DNA from: Isoetes taiwanensis
Lineage: Eukaryota; Streptophyta; Lycopodiopsida; Isoetales; Isoetaceae
Length of the DNA: 64,000 bases
Reading direction: 5' to 3'
NCBI GenBank assembly: GCA_021234155.1
Contig: JAJEKV010000064.1
Coordinates: 6,512,001-6,576,000, forward strand
Both the position numbers and the translations under genes were made by a program. A model generated the notes under the pieces. That model was not told the DNA's origin, made no database searches, and saw only the letters and a program-made list of their open reading frames with translations. Numbering within the stretch: position 1 is the stretch's first letter; each line of letters begins with the position of its first letter. This document shows, piece by piece, positions 46,458 through 58,078 of the stretch.

Positions 46458-47288
46458 TTGAAATGATCTTTCCAGCGACATCGTGGTCTCCCCACCTTGG
46501 GATCTTCCTAACACGCAACACCGCAATCAACGTGATACCTACAATATAATCTTTATACATTTATCGCGATTACTCTAAGGTAATTACTTTTAGAACATTA
46601 TTACGTTATTATATTATGGAATACTTATCAATTCATAACACCATTAACAAGTTATTCACTATGTTAAGTTAGACAAAATTTCAGCATTTCATATCTATAA
46701 TTCTTGTCAGAGGTACTCTTCATTCCTTGCAACACATTCCAACAAAACTTGTGTTGCAAGTCTTCATCTTCGACCTCCTTGCCCTCCTGGGCCTCTCTTT
46801 GGCTGCCCAGTCGACACTACGTTAGTACCGTTTTAATTGTTTAATAAATTTTGGTTATATGGTGACCACCCCACCTATCTACATGAATGCATGGCTAATC
46901 TCCCTATTAGGAAGAGGATGAATCTTCCATAATGGCCGGGGAGACAGCCGGCCTATATGCCTATATGCGCTCATGCCTACACCTCTAGTTGCCCAGGTGG
47001 AGGATATCCTTCTCGGCGTGGGGCGTGAAGGATGGATTCCTCCTATCAAAGCATATATGGGGCTAAAGGTGCTTTCCCTATCAATGCATTCCTTAATGAC
47101 CTCTTTTCTCTCGAGGCCGTCTCCTTGGTGGGACCAGTAGACTTTCTAATCTACCTTCCACTTTCGCCCAAGCGGAAGCAGCGGTCATGCCTACATTGAC
47201 ATTACACCACGCCCTAGAGATCACCGTAGTGGTCTCATCATCGATAACGGCGCATGCGACCCATACCAAGCATAGGTTGCATCGTAGA

Positions 47289-47513
47289 TTAATCTATACA
47301 AGAATTAACCTCACGAAATCGACATGCACGAGCCCGATTTCTTGAGGAGATGACCTTGCCGTCCCATTGCTCCATAAAGCTGTGGACCTTTGCTTTTGCC
47401 AAATCCTTCTTAAGTACCCACGTGGCGTCTTCCACTGGCAAGTGTTTCCACTTGACCAAGTATTGGAGGAACTCCGACCTCCTTGTCTTCTTGAAAGCTT
47501 TATCAAGAATCAT
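47289..47513 (-). pseudogene. Element B chromodomain
   Basis: The frame reads ILDKAFKKTRRSEFLQYLVK, WKHLPVEDATW and KDLAKAKVHSFMEQ. The YLVKWK..P.EDATW pattern is that of chromoviral chromodomains, usually fused to the integrase C-terminus, which bind H3 tails methylated at K9 in the better studied cases. The upstream integrase end is in another frame near 47.7 kb. Confidence 0.75.
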
Positions 47514-47849
47514 TTCTGGAACTATTTCCAGCTGCTCCTCCTCGTCATTTCCAACAACGTTGGAGTGTCCAAAACTTAAATGCGGATTTGGGTATGCTTC
47601 TTCAACAAACTCCGTGGAAGACCTTATGAATCTTTAGGTGTCTTTGGCAATTCTAACTTGTAGGATTGATTACCTACTCTCTTGATTATTCTGAAGGGTC
47701 CAGCCCACCTTGGAGCAAGCTTCTTGCAATTGCCAATCCTGAGCTTCGCCTGCTTCACCTTTATCTTGAGCCATACATCATCTCCAACTTTGAACTCTCT
47801 TACCGTTCGATGCTTATCGGCGATGCTCTTTTAATGGACTTCTTGCTGC

Positions 47850-48690
47850 TAGCGGATACCCTCGAACCTCTTCCACGAGCTGCGCATATCGGCCAACATC
47901 TGCTGCCGAAACTTCTACTTTTGACACGGGGTTGTGCCAAGGTAATGCGGAGTTAGGCAATCGATAGCCATAATTGATCATAAATGGCGACATTTGGGAC
48001 GATTCACCTTGGTGCTATTGTATGCAAACTCCACCAAGTGAATAAATTCTTCCCACATACTTTGCTTATTCCGACATAGTTTCGTAGCATGTCTTCTAAG
48101 ATCCTGTTGGTCCGCTCGTCACCCGCCATCCGTCTGAGGATGATACGCCGTGCTCATGGATAGCTTGGTGCGAGATTGTCGCCAAGAGGTCTTGCCAAAA
48201 GGCACTCATGAACTTCGGATCTCCACGCCGGGAGATAATCTCCCTTGGCATGCCATGAAGCTTTGAAGATCTCTTTGGTGAAGAGCTTTCTTTGTATCCA
48301 TAGTCAGATCTCTGTGGTCCTGCAAGGCACAAAATGTGCCATCTTTGACAACTTGTCGACCACTACCATCAAGGCATCCTTGCCTCTCGCTGTTCTTGGG
48401 AGTCCTGTGATGAAATCCATGCTGATTACCTCCCACTTAGCATTTGGCACTGCTAATGGCTCTAATGCCCCTGGAATTCGAAGCTGCTCTGCCTTCGTCT
48501 GGCAGCATAGCTGACATTCCTTGATGTAGCGAGCTATTTGCTTCTTCATTCTGGCCAATAATAAAACTTTGCGCACTTTGAAATATGTTTTCATGAATCC
48601 CGCATGGCCAGCTATTGGGCTGTTGTGCGTGTCATGGAGGATCAACTTCCTTACACCTGATGATTCGGGTACGCACAACTTGTTCTTATG
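47850..48690 (-). pseudogene. Element B integrase
   Basis: From 48678: [20 protein letters not shown] (zinc-finger His), [20 protein letters not shown] (zinc-finger Cys pair, intact here unlike element A) and WEVISMDFITGLPRTARGKD (first catalytic Asp). Further pieces (GDPKFMSAFWQDLLATI) follow in other frames to about 47.85 kb. Confidence 0.8.
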
Positions 48691-50367
48691 GTATAACAGG
48701 TTGCCTTCCTTCTTATAATGCTTGAAGGCCTCCCGCTCTTTATCTGTTCTAGCCTCCTTAGAGGCTTGCCCATACTTCCACAGAAATCCACATCCGTTGG
48801 CAAGGACTCTTCAATCCTCTTACCAAAGTCATTTGGAGGCGTCCGAAATTGCGCGTTGCAATGCACTCTAGTTGTCGGGGGATGCCTTGAAAGCGCATCT
48901 GCTACCACATTGAGTTTCCCGGCTTGTAGACTATATCAAAGTCGTATTCCTCGAGGAACTCCATCCATCTCCGGCTTGCCTCAGTTGAGGTGTGGTTGCG
49001 TGAATACATATTGGAGGCTCATGGTGGTATCCAATTGGAACTTCCTTCCCAAGAGGTAGTGCCTCCATATTCTTAACGCATACGACAACTGCAATTCCTG
49101 ATCGTCGCGTTGGGTAGCGTCGTCGGGCGTCGTTCATCTTCACGGAATCATACGCTACCACACGGCTCTTCTTGCATAAGCACTTGCACCTGTAGCTATC
49201 TTACTCTCATCCGTTGCTACAAAGCTTATCTTTCTCCGGTCCGGCGGTTAAGGCTGGGGCTGTTTGTTAAAGCTTCCTTCAACAATTCAAATCCCTTTGG
49301 GCTTTCTTGTGCCAATGCTCTACCCAATCTTTCACCTTCTCTGCCCTGTCCCAGTGCATTAGCGGGGCTGCTATCTTAGCAAAGTTCTTCACGAACTTCA
49401 CAAAGTACCACCTAGGCCAGAAAACTTCCGACCTCGTGCACATTCTTGGGTAGCCCGCCCTTTGAATCAACTGCTTCAATCTTGGCGGGGTCCGTGAGAT
49501 GCCTTCTGCCGAGATCACATGACCAAGGTATTCCACCTTCTGCATTTGCGAAGTGGCGCCGACAACTTGGCGTTCAACCCAGTGCCTCCTCAACTTCTCT
49601 AGCACCCTTCTCTCAAGTGTTAATGTGCTCTTCAAAGGGATCTGCTATACACCAAAATGTCATCAAAGAAAACAATCACAAAGGTGTCGGGAACTCCCAC
49701 GAAGATATAGTTCATGAGCCTCATGAGCGTTAGCGGGGGCATTTGATAAGCCGAAAAGGCATCATGTGAACTCATAATGCCCATACAGCGTCACGAAGGC
49801 GGTCTTGTGGATATCCTCCTCCTTTATCCGTGATATCGATGATAACGACCTTAAGTCGATTTTGGAGAAGATCTTTGCTCCTTGAAGCTGATCCATCAAG
49901 TCGTCCCGATCTTGGAAGCGCATACTTGTTCTTAATGGTGTGCTTATTCAACCGCTCTATAGTCTATGCACATTCTCAAAGATCCATCCTTCTTCTTGAC
50001 AAAAAGAATGGGCGCCCAAACGGGCGAGACACTAGGTCTAATGAAACCTAGGTCGGCGACTCAGCTAGCTTCTTCTTTTAGCTCAGGCAAACTCCTGCGT
50101 TGTCATTCTATATGGAGCCTTGCTTGTGGTTTTGTTCGGTTCGAAAGTGCTATCTCGCACTTCGACTCCCCTATAAGGAGGGAGCTGCTTGATCTCATCT
50201 GGAAAGAGATCGTGGAACTCCGTGATCAACTTAGCTATTTGCCTCGGCAACTTGCCGAGCATCTTGTCTTCTTTGCTTCCTTCCAATTCCTCACCACTAA
50301 TCTCAAGCTTGAAGATGTATGCTACCCGCTCACTCTTGATGCACTTGAGCAGTAGTTTAGAAGACAT
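48690..50367 (-). pseudogene. Element B reverse transcriptase and RNase H, broken
   Basis: From 50367: a spacer with FHDLFPDEIKQLPPYRGVEV, the start of RT. From 49635: KVEYLGHVISAEGI and HWDRAEKVKDW, the RT end and linker. From 49161: MVAYDSVKMNDARRRYPT, the RNase H middle. From 48908: [16 protein letters not shown]. The catalytic RT block lies in short shifted frames near 49.66 kb. Nearly every 100-200 bases the frame changes. Confidence 0.8.
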
Positions 50368-50906
50368 ACACTTTGCATGATGGGGACAACTTCTTTACCC
50401 GTTATCTCAATGATCTTGCCGTCGGGTGTTGGGAAGGTCACCTTAAAAACTCCACAATCAATAATGGCCCCTGCTGGTCCAAGGTACTCCATACCTATTA
50501 TCAAGTCATATTTGCCGATGCTCATTACCTCCGCCCCCATCTGGATCTTAATCCCCGGCAAGTCGATGTCAAAGTTGATTCTTTTACCTGCCGTCTGCCT
50601 TACTGCTCCACTTGCTAAGACAACGGGCCTTGGCTTTGACTTTAATGGTTTCAACTTCAACATTTGAACCATTCTGGGAGATGCAAAGTTATGGCTACTT
50701 CCCGAATCTATTAGGACTATAAATGACTTGGCCTTGGCCTTTCCCACTGTGGAAATTACTTTATACTGGCTCTCTGCTTGCTCTGTATCTATTGCGGCAA
50801 AGATATGACACTCACCCTGAATGTAGTCGCGGGCCTCCTCGCCGTCGTCGTCAGACAGAGTGTCCCAATCTCCCAACTCTGCTAGCGCTGCACTCATGAC
50901 ATATGG
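50322..50906 (-). pseudogene. Element B aspartic protease
   Basis: In the same frame as the zinc knuckle. The active site is FIVLIDSGSSHNFAS (DSG at 50708-50700), followed by MSIGKYDLIIGMEYLG and FDIDLPGIKI. It uses Ser where element A has DTG; both forms occur in active retropepsins. The frame stops near 50322, before RT. Confidence 0.8.
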
Positions 50907-51960
50907 GCAGTTTGCTGTCCTATGGCCTGGCTGGAAACACCTGAAGCAAAGCTGCTTTTCTATGCACTCCTGTCTCTTTTCCTTGGGCATGGCCTGCAGA
51001 AAGGATCGCACTGCTTTGGAGTAGTTTGACCCTTCCTGTTTGTCTTTGAAGGACACCTGCTTCTTCTCCTGCTGTTTCCCTTGATTGCCACTATATGGGG
51101 CTCTAGCTGGTCCTGGGCTGGCTGTTCTCGGGCTAAAACTGCACTTTTTTGCCTTGCCTTTATCTTAGTATCTTGTTGCCTCGCCGCTATTAGAGGTCCT
51201 GTCCCTTGCAAGCTTATTGCCTTGGACTCAAGCTTAGATGCCGTTCTAGGGTTTATTGCCCTTACAAGCTTGCGGATCTCCTCATTCAGACCTTCAATGT
51301 AGCTTTCCCTTTGCATGCTTCTCACCTAACTTTGGCACATCTGAGCCTTAGCCTCATAAATTCCTCGTATGTATTTACATGACCGACTTGTTGCCTTGCT
51401 TTGCAACTGTAGAATTCTTTGCATCATCTTGGGACTTGTGCTCTCTTGGAGCGTAATGGCGCTTGAAGGCTTTAGCAAACTTCTTGAACACTGCAAGCAT
51501 CCTGCTTAAGCCATGAGCCTTGGCATAGCCCTTCCACCAAATGCGTCTTTGCTCCCTTGAGGTTCATTTGTTGCCACCACTGCCTTTATCCTTATCCTTC
51601 ATACCATAGGCATTGCCGTATTCGGCTCATCTCGTCAAGCCAAGCCTCTGCTTCCATGCGACGACTGTTCTCGCTGAGAATTGCTCGAGCTTCCTGGCCT
51701 TCCAAACATTTCCCAATCACGAGTCTACTTTCTTACGGTAGTCGAGGAGGTTCTTGTGTCCCTTTGTCGTCCCTCCGGTGGTTCCTCTACGCCTTTCGTG
51801 CCTTTCGGACTTGGTTCGCTCTTCTTCTTCCTCGGAATCGAGTCTGAATCGAGCTTGAGTCGGAGGAGTCCAAGGCTGGGGGACCTTCCTCTCTTGCTCC
51901 TCTTCCTGTCTCTACGTTCTCCGGCTGATGCTTGCGGCGGTTGGCGTTACCACCGAACCT
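50907..51960 (-). pseudogene. Element B gag with CCHC zinc knuckle
   Basis: Broken frames give WWKGYAKAHGL (capsid core, near 51530), YIEGLNEEIRKLVRAINPRT (near 51300) and the complete zinc knuckle CFRCFQPGHRTANC (50948-50907). The same capsid motif is seen in element A. Gag packages the element RNA. Confidence 0.75.
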
Positions 51961-52399
51961 GCTCACGCTTGCGGCTATGCAAGGCCTTTATCTGTTCGAG
52001 TGTCCTCATTTGCGATATTTCTTCTTAAGGTCATTTGTCCAAACTCTTCAAGCAGGTTCCTTGCGGGCGTGGCACAGGCGGGCTCTGTTCCCCTGTAAGT
52101 TCCCTTGGTTAATGCGTTCTCTGCTCTTCGAGGGCCTCTAGCTTGCATACACAAGTGGTTCATATCTACATGGTTAGTTTTCCTTGCTTTCTTGCATTAT
52201 TTATGTTTGTTGGCATGGTTGAGGGGACACAAAATGTATCAACAAAACATTTATAGTGCAAGAGAATGTTATATTTATATTTTATATTACACTAATACAA
52301 GAACTTGCAACCACGCTAATCACTTACGGTGATGCGGTAAGATGGATTATCCTCCAAGAACTTTTTCACTTGGGCATTTCCCAATTGAATGGCCCAAGT

Positions 52400-53882
52400 T
52401 CCTAAGAACATTGGCTGGAGATCCACCCCGTAATGCTCTTGCTAAATCTTCTATTACTGCGGTGGGAGGTGTAAGTCGCCACCAGCGGCAGTCTTGCTGC
52501 CGCCGTGTAAGGTATGGCGAAGTCGAAGGCGTCGAGTGCTACCGCTCTTTTCACCGAGGATTGCATACTCGGTGTTAAGGGGTAGCCGTGCATGCCGGCC
52601 CGAATCACGAGTGCAATCAGCAACGATACTCCTTCCTGCGCCTCGGGGGTGAACTTGCGGTGGATAACCGCTATTCTTCCATCCATCGGCAATGGCGGGT
52701 AATAGCGTAATGACACTGCCGTTCGCGAGATGGGTCCCCTCGGCCACTCGGTATCCAGCTCACGTAATGCGCTTCCGAAATCATCAACCTCCACCGTGGT
52801 GAGCTCCACGTAGTCCTTGGTGTTCTTTGAAGCCCTCACGAGGTCGAATTCGCCTGTCCTATCGGGGGAGGTTCCTTGCGGACGAGCTTGCCGTTAGGAT
52901 GTTTGAGTCGCATAAGCGATCCCCATCTGTTCTGGAGAGCAAGGAACTCTTCCTCCGTCGGTAGCTTGTTCTCAGCCTTATGCGCCTCCATGATCTGCAC
53001 GATGTTCTTTGTAGGCTTGGATGTCGGAGGTAAACTCTCCGTGTAAGTGTCGGCTTCCCTTACTTGGAGGAAAGTCGGACTCTCCTCGAGACGATGAAGT
53101 CGTCCAAGTCCGGATTCTTCCGGGTTGGTGCAGCAACTCTTCGGTCGGTACTCCTTTCCCTGCACTCGGGAGGTTTTGAATGTCGCTCGGGGTAGAAACT
53201 CCTCACCTTCGGCGATAATGGGAGCCGGGCTTGTGATGCCTAACTTAGGGGTGGTAGCGACTCACGAGTCTGCCGGCTTCTTTCGAAGTCTTGCCACTCC
53301 CGCTCTGCTTGTCGCTGCTCCTCTGCTGGGTCGAGCTCAACATCGTCTTCCTCCTCCTCGGATTCCTGTTCATCCGAGTCTTCTTCCTTCCCTTCCTGCT
53401 CCTGTTCATCTTTGGTGAGGAAGCCGGTTGTTCTCTTTACCCTTTCTGGCTAATGGATCCACGTCCATGGGGGGAATAGAGGTTTCCCCCACAATGTTCT
53501 CGGCACGGTGGGTGAGAAAGATTGCCAGGGCAGTGTTGAAAGAGAAGTACTTGGTCCTGTTGACAGTTAGGACCATTGGCTCAGGTGTGCGGTGCGCTTT
53601 GTTTGTGAGGTATTTGGCGATGTTCGGGACATCGTCTAATGCTGCCTGCAGGGACTGTCTAGGAACAAAATATCCTATACAAGGAGGGAGTTGCACTAAG
53701 CGCTTGGTTCTACCCTAGCTTGGAACTTCAGTCAAGACTCTACTATAAAAATTTGAGGTCGCGTGCAAGGTTGCTTGGACGTCTACCTCCTTCCTGAAAA
53801 TCTGGAAGATTTGGTCGACGTCGGCCTCAGCAGCATGAGCGCTGGCGCTGTACCATCTCTGGAAATCAGAAGTTGCCATTGA
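52400..53882 (-). pseudogene. Element B accessory ORF2, unknown function
   Basis: Begins near 53880 with MATSDFQRWYSASAHAAEAD, and continues from 53696 with QLPPCIGYFVPRQSLQAALD, MVLTVNRTKYFSFNTALAIF and ENIVGETSIPPMDVDPLARK, from 53165 with NRWGSLMRLKHPNGKLVRKE, and from 52839 with GPISRTAVSLRYYPPLPMDG, RKFTPEAQEGVSLLIALVIR and AAARLPLVATYTSH. Three or more frame changes occur. Element A has a matching ORF at the same position. No known domain is recognised. Being between an H3-like ORF and gag suggests a structural or chromatin role, but that is a guess. Confidence 0.5.
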
Positions 53883-54595
53883 TTAATTGCAGAAGAAGGT
53901 AACAAATGGTTGCAAGAGCGCCTCAGGGAGTTAGGAAATCGGCTAGAAGGGCAGGAGCAGATTTGCAGGGTGCTATGTGAGAAGTGACGGGTCTATTTAT
54001 AGAAAAGGGGAAACCTAATTTTTGGATGACTTGGAAATTTCCTAGGATTGGGTAATTCTAACTTATCTGAGGTCAAAATAGGAGTTTGAGGACTATAGGA
54101 GATGCTTGAACAAGGCTAGGTTACCTAAAAGATGCTATGCAGTAGGTTGAAGGTGACTTTGACAAGTCCTGGTGAAGAATTGGTAAGAGGTCTCCACGAC
54201 TTATGCCTCGCTTCAATCCTAACTTTTTGTTTTCGCGGCGAAGCGTGACATCAGTCCCATTTCGATTAAAGGTGTCCAATTTGGGTAAACTAATGGTGTA
54301 AGAGTGATGGGCTCACCAAATTAGGCAGAATCGACCCCTTATTTGGTCAATTTGGAGCTGTTTTGGTCAAGTTTGGGCGAGGTCTCACAGCTTACGCCTC
54401 GCTTCAATCCTAACTTTTTTTTTTTATGACGAAGGCTTTGCCGTGAGACATCATGTCTCGGCTCCCAAATGTCCTATTTCACTGAAATAAAAGCTAAAAC
54501 TTATTAATTTGCTCTAATTACTCAAGTTTATGTCATCAAGGTACACAAAATTGCTCTATATTACAAAATTTTTAATTATTTACAACAAAAAGTTT

Positions 54596-55849
54596 CTAAG
54601 GGCGTTCTCCCTTAATGCGGGTCGCAAGACTCATGTCTTGTCGCATTAAGGTTACCCGCTTGGCGTGGATAGTGCAGGCTGTTGAATCTTCAAAATGTTG
54701 CACTATCTTTGCCTCAACCGCCTCTTGCATTGCCGGCCCCTCGTCGTGACTCTAAAGTCTGTTCTATAGGCTGCATAACTTCACGCGACCAGCCGGCCCG
54801 AAGGGGCACGGGGATTAGGAGACCAGAAGGCTGCTTGTTGGAAGTGTCTAATCTCCCTTAACGCTCTTCTCTCCACCTCCTTCCTATCCGCTTTCTTCAC
54901 GGGTGGCGGCTTGGGAACCTTGGGCTTGGTGGTGGCGGCCTTAGGGTTTCTTTGCCGTTGGTCGCCCTCCCTCGATGAACTTAACCTGTTTTCCTCATAA
55001 TATTTGTTATAGGCCTCCCATTTCTTCATGTAGGCCTCGTGCTCTCTCATCTTCCTCTCATAAATCTTCACCACATGGTGGCGTAGGCTTCCGGGCGGTC
55101 GTGGTTGCTTCTTTCTATCCCATGCTTTTAGGGTATTGGGGGGCTTCGCACTTGGTCTTGGTGGGGTTGCTCGGTCTTGGCTGCTTTCGGGGTACTTCAC
55201 CTTTCGTCGCTGGGTGCTTGGAAGAGCTTCCACTGCTGGCGTTAGGGTTGAAGTCTTCATCGGAGAAGAGTCGTCGGAAGGGTTTGGGGTTCGTCGGGGT
55301 TGCCGCTCCTTAATGATAATATTTGGGTTTGGCCTCTTCCTCGTGGGCGGTCCTTCCGTTCTCCTTATCTTCCGACCCCGCGAACTTCCCTTTCTTTTTC
55401 TTCTTTTCTTCTGCTGCCTTTTGTTCCTCTTCCTCCCTTTTCCTCTTTTTGTCTTCCCTTCTCTTACGCCTTCTCGTACTTCTGATGAATCTTCTAAGAT
55501 CACGCTACCTCCGCTGGCTCCGACCCAGATCACTTGCTCATCACCTTTCGAGGATTTCCGTGGGTCGCGTCCCAATGAGTGCCTTGTTCTGCTGCCGGAT
55601 CTCCCTCTCTATCTCCTCATACACCTCCCTCGTCTCGTCGTCCATGGAGTTTGGAGATGTGGCCTCGTCCTCCTCCACCTGCTGGTTGAAGACATCGATC
55701 AAATCGGAGGTGTCTTGCTCTTCGTCCGAAGGCGAACGACCCCCTCTTGCGAGCCTCTCACGAAGCATCTTCCGAATGATCTCTGTCTCAGTGGCGCTGG
55801 TGGTTTCGCCTGGGCGACGCTTCCTTGCGGTCTGTTTGGTTCGGGCCAT
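54596..55849 (-). pseudogene. Element B ORF1: histone H3-like protein with H3 tail MARTKQTARK
   Basis: First sense ORF after the PBS. It starts at ATG 55849 with MARTKQTARK, identical to the initiator Met plus residues 1-9 of histone H3, then RRPGETTS and an acidic helical segment (IEREIRQQNKALIG). After a frame change near 55560 comes a long Lys/Arg-rich linker (KRGKGRKRNKRQQKKRRKRK). From 54900 the frame reads VKKADRKEVERRALREI, with the spacing of H3 VKKPHRFRPGTVALREI. After a further shift it gives [39 protein letters not shown] and TRIKGERP, with stop TAG at 54598-54596. Canonical H3 ends IRGERA. H3 pairs with H4 in the nucleosome and its tail carries K4 and K9 methylation. About 418 codons against 135 for H3; the excess is an insert between K9 and the alpha-N helix. 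Two frame shifts are present as sequenced. Homology is strong; function is inferred. Confidence 0.9.
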
Positions 55850-56503
55850 GTTTTACGGATCGTCAATCGGATAAAAGCGCCGAAAGATCGCCTAAATTGG
55901 GGAGAGCGGATTTCTAGGGCTTGGACGAAAAAAATGAGGGGGTTCTATATCTATTTATAGCTTGGGGAATTTTAGGTCAAAACTCAAGTTGCTCTGTTTA
56001 ACATGCTAAGGCACCAATTTATCTAAAACTTATACTTATTTCAGACTTTTTCTACCCATTGGTCTCACAGCTTGCGCCTCGTTCCAATACTAATGTTTAG
56101 TTTTGCGACCGGTAGCGGTATGAATCTCATCCCATTCTAGGGTTTTAGGTAATTAAAACATGCTATTCTAACTAATTCCTACCTTAGAATTAGCCTTACC
56201 ACATTATTTATCTCAAATTCATCATGTTTTGGTGTTCTTGGCTCGATGTCTCATAGCTTGCCTTCGCTTCAAAACAAAAAGTTAGTTTTTGTTCTTGACG
56301 AGGCGAGCATTGTGAGTTTCCTCACTGGAAAATTTTGGCTCGTTCTTTTTAATCTTGTTAAATTCCAATTCACTTAATTGTTACTAGCTTAGCATAACTA
56401 CAAAGGTGAAAAAATTTTCCCCACTTTTGAGGCTTGAGGATCCTATCAAGTTAGTACTCTTGGGAACATGGTGGGTGCTTTGCTCTTGGTCTCCAAGAAC
56501 ATT

Positions 56504-56514
56504 GCTCGATACCA
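56504..56514 (-). other. Primer-binding site of element B
   Basis: The element-strand sequence TGGTATCGAGC, two bases after the LTR, matches the tRNA-iMet site except for one missing base. Confidence 0.75.
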
Positions 56515-56516
56515 GC

Positions 56517-58078
56517 TGTGGCGTCCCCTACTAAATATCACGGTGCACTCACCAGATACAAACAGGAGTTCTTCCCCACACCCAGCTCCATCGCGTCTGG
56601 GGCCCTCCACATATCAAAACCCGTACGAGGTCTCGGTGGGGGAGAGTGAAGGTGTCATTCTACCCGTCTCCCTCGGGGCCTACCTAGGCTGCCAGGCGTA
56701 AACATACATGTCGGTAGCACATACATCAACATCCTGTGACCATCTCGAAGGATGGTCCCCTCATATCTGCATAGACAAAGATCAGCACATCACATAGGGG
56801 ATCCTACCCAAGGCTCGAGACTCAATGGATGGCCCGGCGGCTTGGGTCTCCAGTTCGTTCTTGAGCGAAATTCATGGCAATGGATTTGGGCGGCATAAGA
56901 ACATGGCATAGGGTTGTCCACTCCATCCGCCCCTCACATTGCACACTTTGCGGTAGGCTGAAAAGTGTTGGGACTGGCCTTGTAGCCCGCCCGGATGCAT
57001 AGCCGAAGGGGCTATTCTGGGTCTCATCCTCCCGATTCCGATGGGGCGGTGGGGATCACTCCCCTCAGGAGATCGCATGCTAACTCAAGGTGACTAGAGG
57101 GCCCTTGCCCGTATTCCGACCGAACCCACTGGAAAGTGTACACCACTTCACGGTGTCGAGCCCATGCCTTACCGCTTTTCGGTGGTAAGCCATTAGACCT
57201 AGTCACAATGATCCCGGTAGGCTTTACACACCGGGGGATCGTTCAAGAGTCGGGACATGAACCTCCTTTTTAGCGGTCGGCCCCCTTCACCCACAACCCT
57301 ATGGTGTGGCTCTTGTACCGAGCCGAATCTACGGTGTGCTAGAGAGGCTACTCTAGGAGCATCAACTACAAGCTTTAGGGCCTCTACCCCCTTCCCAATA
57401 CAAGGAGTTCACAGAAAAATACATCATCCAAATATATCACGGAAAGAACTAAAGAACTAGATCCAATCATAGAGTTAGGTTCTTTGGTTAGTGTCCGAGA
57501 TCTAAGATCTAGATAACTACTATGGGCAATTTAATAGTCTAAACCCTCTGATTCTATGACTAGAAGGCGGTTTAAGCTATTAAATTGACCAAACTCTGAT
57601 CCTTGAGTGGCTCCTCGACTGAGTTCAACCATCCTGTGGTGATCGAATTCGGGGAAACGATGGCGCCAATTAAGCTTGGGCGTCACGGGAGGCGGTTTTG
57701 GCTCTGGGGGCAGCCAAAACTGAGCTCTAAAACCCTAAGGGCGAAAAACTAGCAAGCTAGGGTTTTCCTACCCTAAATAGACATGGGGTTTAGGCTAGGG
57801 TTTCCAATTACCCAATTTGGCATGTGGGATAATTGGAAAGGCCCCACTTGCCTTTAGTGGCTAGGTGGCAAAATATGCCAACATGGAAAGGTGTGCCCTC
57901 ATTAATGTGCACATGTGCACATTAATAATATATGAACACTCTAGCAAGTTGCCCCCTAGGGCTACTTACACAGCTATCCGTTGGCGTACCGTCAATCAAT
58001 CGGGTGGCGTGTGTCGCAGCGTGGCGATGGCGATTACAATGTAAATCACGGGGCGTATCTTGTCTTTGGAACGTCACA
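56517..58078 (-). repeat. LTR of element B (5' LTR)
   Basis: 1562 bp, same structure as the other copy, with the palindrome at 57901-57926. It differs from the partner mostly by scattered short indels in GC-rich stretches. Confidence 0.92.
57901..57926. promoter_or_regulatory. Perfect 26-bp palindrome in LTR B, second copy
   Basis: Identical to 46276-46301. Confidence 0.6.

Larger units (their letters stand above)
44876..58078 (-). mobile_element. LTR retrotransposon B (Ty3/gypsy chromovirus), nested in LTR of A
   Basis: Same orientation and family as A. LTRs are 44876-46446 (1571 bp) and 56517-58078 (1562 bp), PBS 56504-56514, PPT 46447-46457. The flanks read cctgc on the left and ccctc on the right, so the target duplication is imperfect or slipped. 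Sense order: H3-like ORF1 (55849-54596), ORF2 (about 53882-52400), gag with CCHC, protease, RT, RNase H, integrase and chromodomain. Most frames are broken by small indels, although the LTRs are very similar to each other. Confidence 0.9.

Noticed and set aside
55136-55960. Plus-strand frame of 274 codons over the H3-like ORF
   Set aside because: Antisense shadow of the Lys/Arg-rich minus-strand ORF; it is made of Leu/Phe/Ser runs.
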